A DNA stretch of 64,000 bases from the NCBI RefSeq assembly GCF_004345365.1, contig NZ_SLVF01000016.1, forward strand, positions 124,001 through 188,000, written 5' to 3'. This document shows, piece after piece, positions 62,131 to 64,000 of the stretch. The position numbers and the translations under genes were made by a program. Position 1 is the stretch's first letter. Each line of letters opens with the position of its first letter. Source of the stretch: Kribbella sp. VKM Ac-2568. GTDB lineage: Bacteria; Actinomycetota; Actinomycetes; Propionibacteriales; Kribbellaceae. A model generated the notes under the pieces. The model made no database searches and was not told the DNA's origin. It worked only from the letters and a program-made list of their open reading frames with translations.

Positions 62131-63078
62131 TCAGGTCTCCTCTTGTGCGCTTCGGTTGCGCCGATGATTCAGCTCTGCCGCGCCCCGCCAGCCGAGGACC
62201 GGCAGGTCGAACTTGGCCACCAGCCGGTCCGTGAAGGACGCCTCGTGCGCCCTCGCCAGGCGGACCGGTGTCTTGCCGCGCCGGACGTTGATCCGGGCAC
62301 CCGGCGGTACCTCGACCATCCGGCGGCCGTCGCACCACACCACTCCGCGCCCGTGCCACGCCGCCACCAGCTCGATCGACAGCTCCGAGGTCGGCGCCAC
62401 CACGATCGGCCGGGAGAACAACGCGTGCGCGCTCAGCGGGACCAGCAGGATCGCCTCGACCTCGGGCCAGACGATCGGCCCGCCGGCCGAGAACGCGTAC
62501 GCCGTACTGCCGGTCGGCGTCGCGACCACGACCCCGTCACAGCCCCAGCGGGACAGCGCGTGGCCGTCGACCTCGACCATCACCTCGAGCATCTTCTCGC
62601 GGGCCGCCTTCTCCACGCTGGCCTCGTTCAGGGCCCAGGTGTCGAAGATCCGCTCGCCGTCGTGCCAGACGTCCACCGCCAGCGTCATCCGCTCCTCGAC
62701 GGTGTAGCTGCGGTCGACGACCACCTCGACGATCCGTCCGAGGTCGTCCCGCTCCGCCTCGGCGAGGAACCCGACATGGCCCAGGTTCACGCCCAGGACC
62801 GGGGTGGCGTGCGGGCGGGCGAGCTCGGCGGCGCGCAGGATCGAGCCGTCGCCACCGAGCACGATGATCAGCTCGACGTCCTGGGCGGCCTTCTCCGGGT
62901 CGTCGGCGATCTCGACCGGGTCCAGCTTGAGCGCCTCCGCCTCCTCGGTGAGCAGCCGCACGACCAGACCCGCGTCGGTCAGCAGCCGGTGCGCCTCGCG
63001 CGCAACCTCGACCGCCTGGTCGCGGCCGGTGTGCGTGACCACAAGCACCCGCCGCGGCTCGGACGCCGGCTCAACCAC
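62131..63078 (-). CDS. nadK: NAD kinase
   Basis: A 315-residue NAD kinase with GGDGSILRAAELAR (GGDG at 75-78), GVNLGHVGFLAE, LNEASVEK, and TPTGSTAYAFSAGGPIVWPEV. It phosphorylates NAD to NADP. The order tlyA-nadK-recN is conserved across actinobacteria. The gene ends 6 bp before recN. Confidence 0.97.
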   Translation of the reverse strand: MVEPASEPRRVLVVTHTGRDQAVEVAREAHRLLTDAGLVVRLLTEEAEALKLDPVEIADDPEKAAQDVELIIVLGGDGSILRAAELARPHATPVLGVNLGHVGFLAEAERDDLGRIVEVVVDRSYTVEERMTLAVDVWHDGERIFDTWALNEASVEKAAREKMLEVMVEVDGHALSRWGCDGVVVATPTGSTAYAFSAGGPIVWPEVEAILLVPLSAHALFSRPIVVAPTSELSIELVAAWHGRGVVWCDGRRMVEVPPGARINVRRGKTPVRLARAHEASFTDRLVAKFDLPVLGWRGAAELNHRRNRSAQEET

Positions 63079-63159
63079 TGGTTCTCCCGCCTTCGATCGC
63101 CTTGCTCGTGCCGCCCAGCGGGTCGCTCGGTGGGTCGCTCCGTCTGTGGCTCGAGCGGC

Positions 63160-63975
63160 TCACTGGGGACCGCTCTCGATGGCGGTCCGGAGCATCGTCT
63201 CATCGAGCGGGGACGCCGAACGCCGTATCCACAGGAAGTACTCGACATTTCCTGACGGGCCGGGCAACGGACTGGCCGCCACTCCCGCCACTCCCCAGCC
63301 GAGCTCGGCCGCCTTCCGGGCCACCTCCCGGACCGCGTCCGCGCGCAACTCCGGGTCGCGGACCACGCCGCCCTTGCCGAGCCGCTCCTTGCCGACCTCG
63401 AACTGCGGCTTCACCATCAGCACCAGATCGCCCTCGGGCTTCACCACTCCGAGCAGCGCCGGCAGCACCAGCGTGAGCGAGATGAAGCTCAGGTCGCTCA
63501 CCACCAGGTCGACCGGCTCGCCGCCGATGTCCTCCAAAGTCAGCGTCCGGACGTTCGTGCGGTCCATCACGGTCACGCGGTCGTCGGTCTGCAGAGCCCA
63601 GACGAGCTGCCCATAGCCGACGTCGACGGCGATCACGCTCGCCGCCTCGTTCCTGAGCAGGACGTCGGTAAAACCTCCGGTGGAAGCTCCCGCGTCCAGG
63701 CAGCGGCGGCCCTTCACCTGGAGCTCGCTGAACGCCTCCAACGCTCCGACCAGCTTGTGCGCTCCCCGGGAGGCGTAGCCGGGGTCGTCGACCTCGGAGG
63801 TGTCCACCAGGATGGGCGCGTCCGCACCGACCCCGGTGGCGGGCTTGGTCGCCACCGTGCCCGAAACCTTCACCTTGCCGGCCGCGACCAACTCGCTCGC
63901 GTGCTCCCGCGAGCGGGCCAGCCCACGCCGTACCAGTTCGGCGTCGAGCCGGGACCGCTTCACTGCCTTCGCCAC
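63160..63975 (-). CDS. tlyA: TlyA rRNA 2'-O-methyltransferase
   Basis: A 271-residue protein with GTG start. An S4 RNA-binding domain (RSRLDAELVRRGLARSREHASELVAAGKVKVSG) is followed by an FtsJ-like SAM methyltransferase domain (CLDAGASTGGFTDVLL, DRTNVRTL, LVVSDLSFISL, KPQFEVG). TlyA methylates ribosomal RNA in both subunits in mycobacteria, and its loss gives capreomycin resistance there. There is an 81-bp gap to nadK with no gene. Confidence 0.95.
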   Translation of the reverse strand: MAKAVKRSRLDAELVRRGLARSREHASELVAAGKVKVSGTVATKPATGVGADAPILVDTSEVDDPGYASRGAHKLVGALEAFSELQVKGRRCLDAGASTGGFTDVLLRNEAASVIAVDVGYGQLVWALQTDDRVTVMDRTNVRTLTLEDIGGEPVDLVVSDLSFISLTLVLPALLGVVKPEGDLVLMVKPQFEVGKERLGKGGVVRDPELRADAVREVARKAAELGWGVAGVAASPLPGPSGNVEYFLWIRRSASPLDETMLRTAIESGPQ

Positions 63976-64000
63976 TCAGGCGCGGTCGCCGTGCTCGGCG
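63976..64000 (-). CDS. 3' end of an upstream minus-strand gene
   Basis: The last 25 bases read AEHGDRA and a TGA stop directly before the tlyA GTG, as expected for the tail of the next gene in a compact operon. Too little is present to name it. Confidence 0.4.

Overview
The window is about 64 kb of very GC-rich chromosomal DNA from an actinobacterium. Supporting signs are an F420-type (Ddn-like) reductase, a large SARP/AfsR-type regulator, an IdeR/DtxR-type iron box, many GTG starts, and the block tlyA-nadK-recN-steA-steB-(PNPT-like, murJ, GT4)-pyrG-nudix, which matches the gene order known from mycobacteria. A Kribbella-like member of the Propionibacteriales is my best guess from content, but it is an inference. 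I see no rRNA, tRNA, CRISPR array, prophage or insertion sequence. Two decayed genes are present.

Layout. 1-5.2 kb: end of an epoxide hydrolase, a Ddn-like reductase, RNase Z, and a two-gene operon of an MBL hydrolase with a kinase-aminotransferase fusion. 5.2-16.8 kb: the most unusual region. A tldD-tldE pair and a six-gene operon (C45 peptidase, binding lipoprotein, two FecCD permeases, ATPase, Thr/Ser-type dehydratase) lie on either side of a COG4280 membrane operon. A divergent MurR/RpiR regulator sits next to the six-gene operon. The tldD and C45 promoters share the same pair of boxes (an identical 15-mer and TGTAGCANNNACTAC), so I propose one regulon for importing a metal-chelating or peptide-like compound and degrading it inside the cell.

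16.8-26.6 kb: a ChrB-like protein; a VIT1-type iron/manganese transporter with a fused ETF beta-alpha protein behind an IdeR-like box; an aconitase/beta-decarboxylating dehydrogenase operon facing a GntR regulator and an SGNH esterase, with three GTTATAAC boxes between them. 26.6-34.6 kb: a fused alpha-beta glycyl-tRNA synthetase, a 1154-residue SARP regulator, a hemerythrin-like protein and a SnoaL-like protein.

34.6-45.5 kb: a frameshifted S9/DPP-IV peptidase remnant, LysR, MFS and an alpha/beta hydrolase; a superoxide dismutase behind a MerR/SoxR-type promoter; then YdeI-like, two tandem alpha/beta hydrolases, an ECF42 sigma factor with its DGPF partner, and a DUF222-HNH protein. 45.6-52.3 kb: LCP cell-wall ligase, a small hypothetical, SDR, epimerase, a decayed gene, and a GntR-TetR chimeric regulator divergent from an FAD monooxygenase. 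52.3-64 kb: the conserved envelope, DNA-repair and nucleotide block on the minus strand, probably one or two long transcripts.
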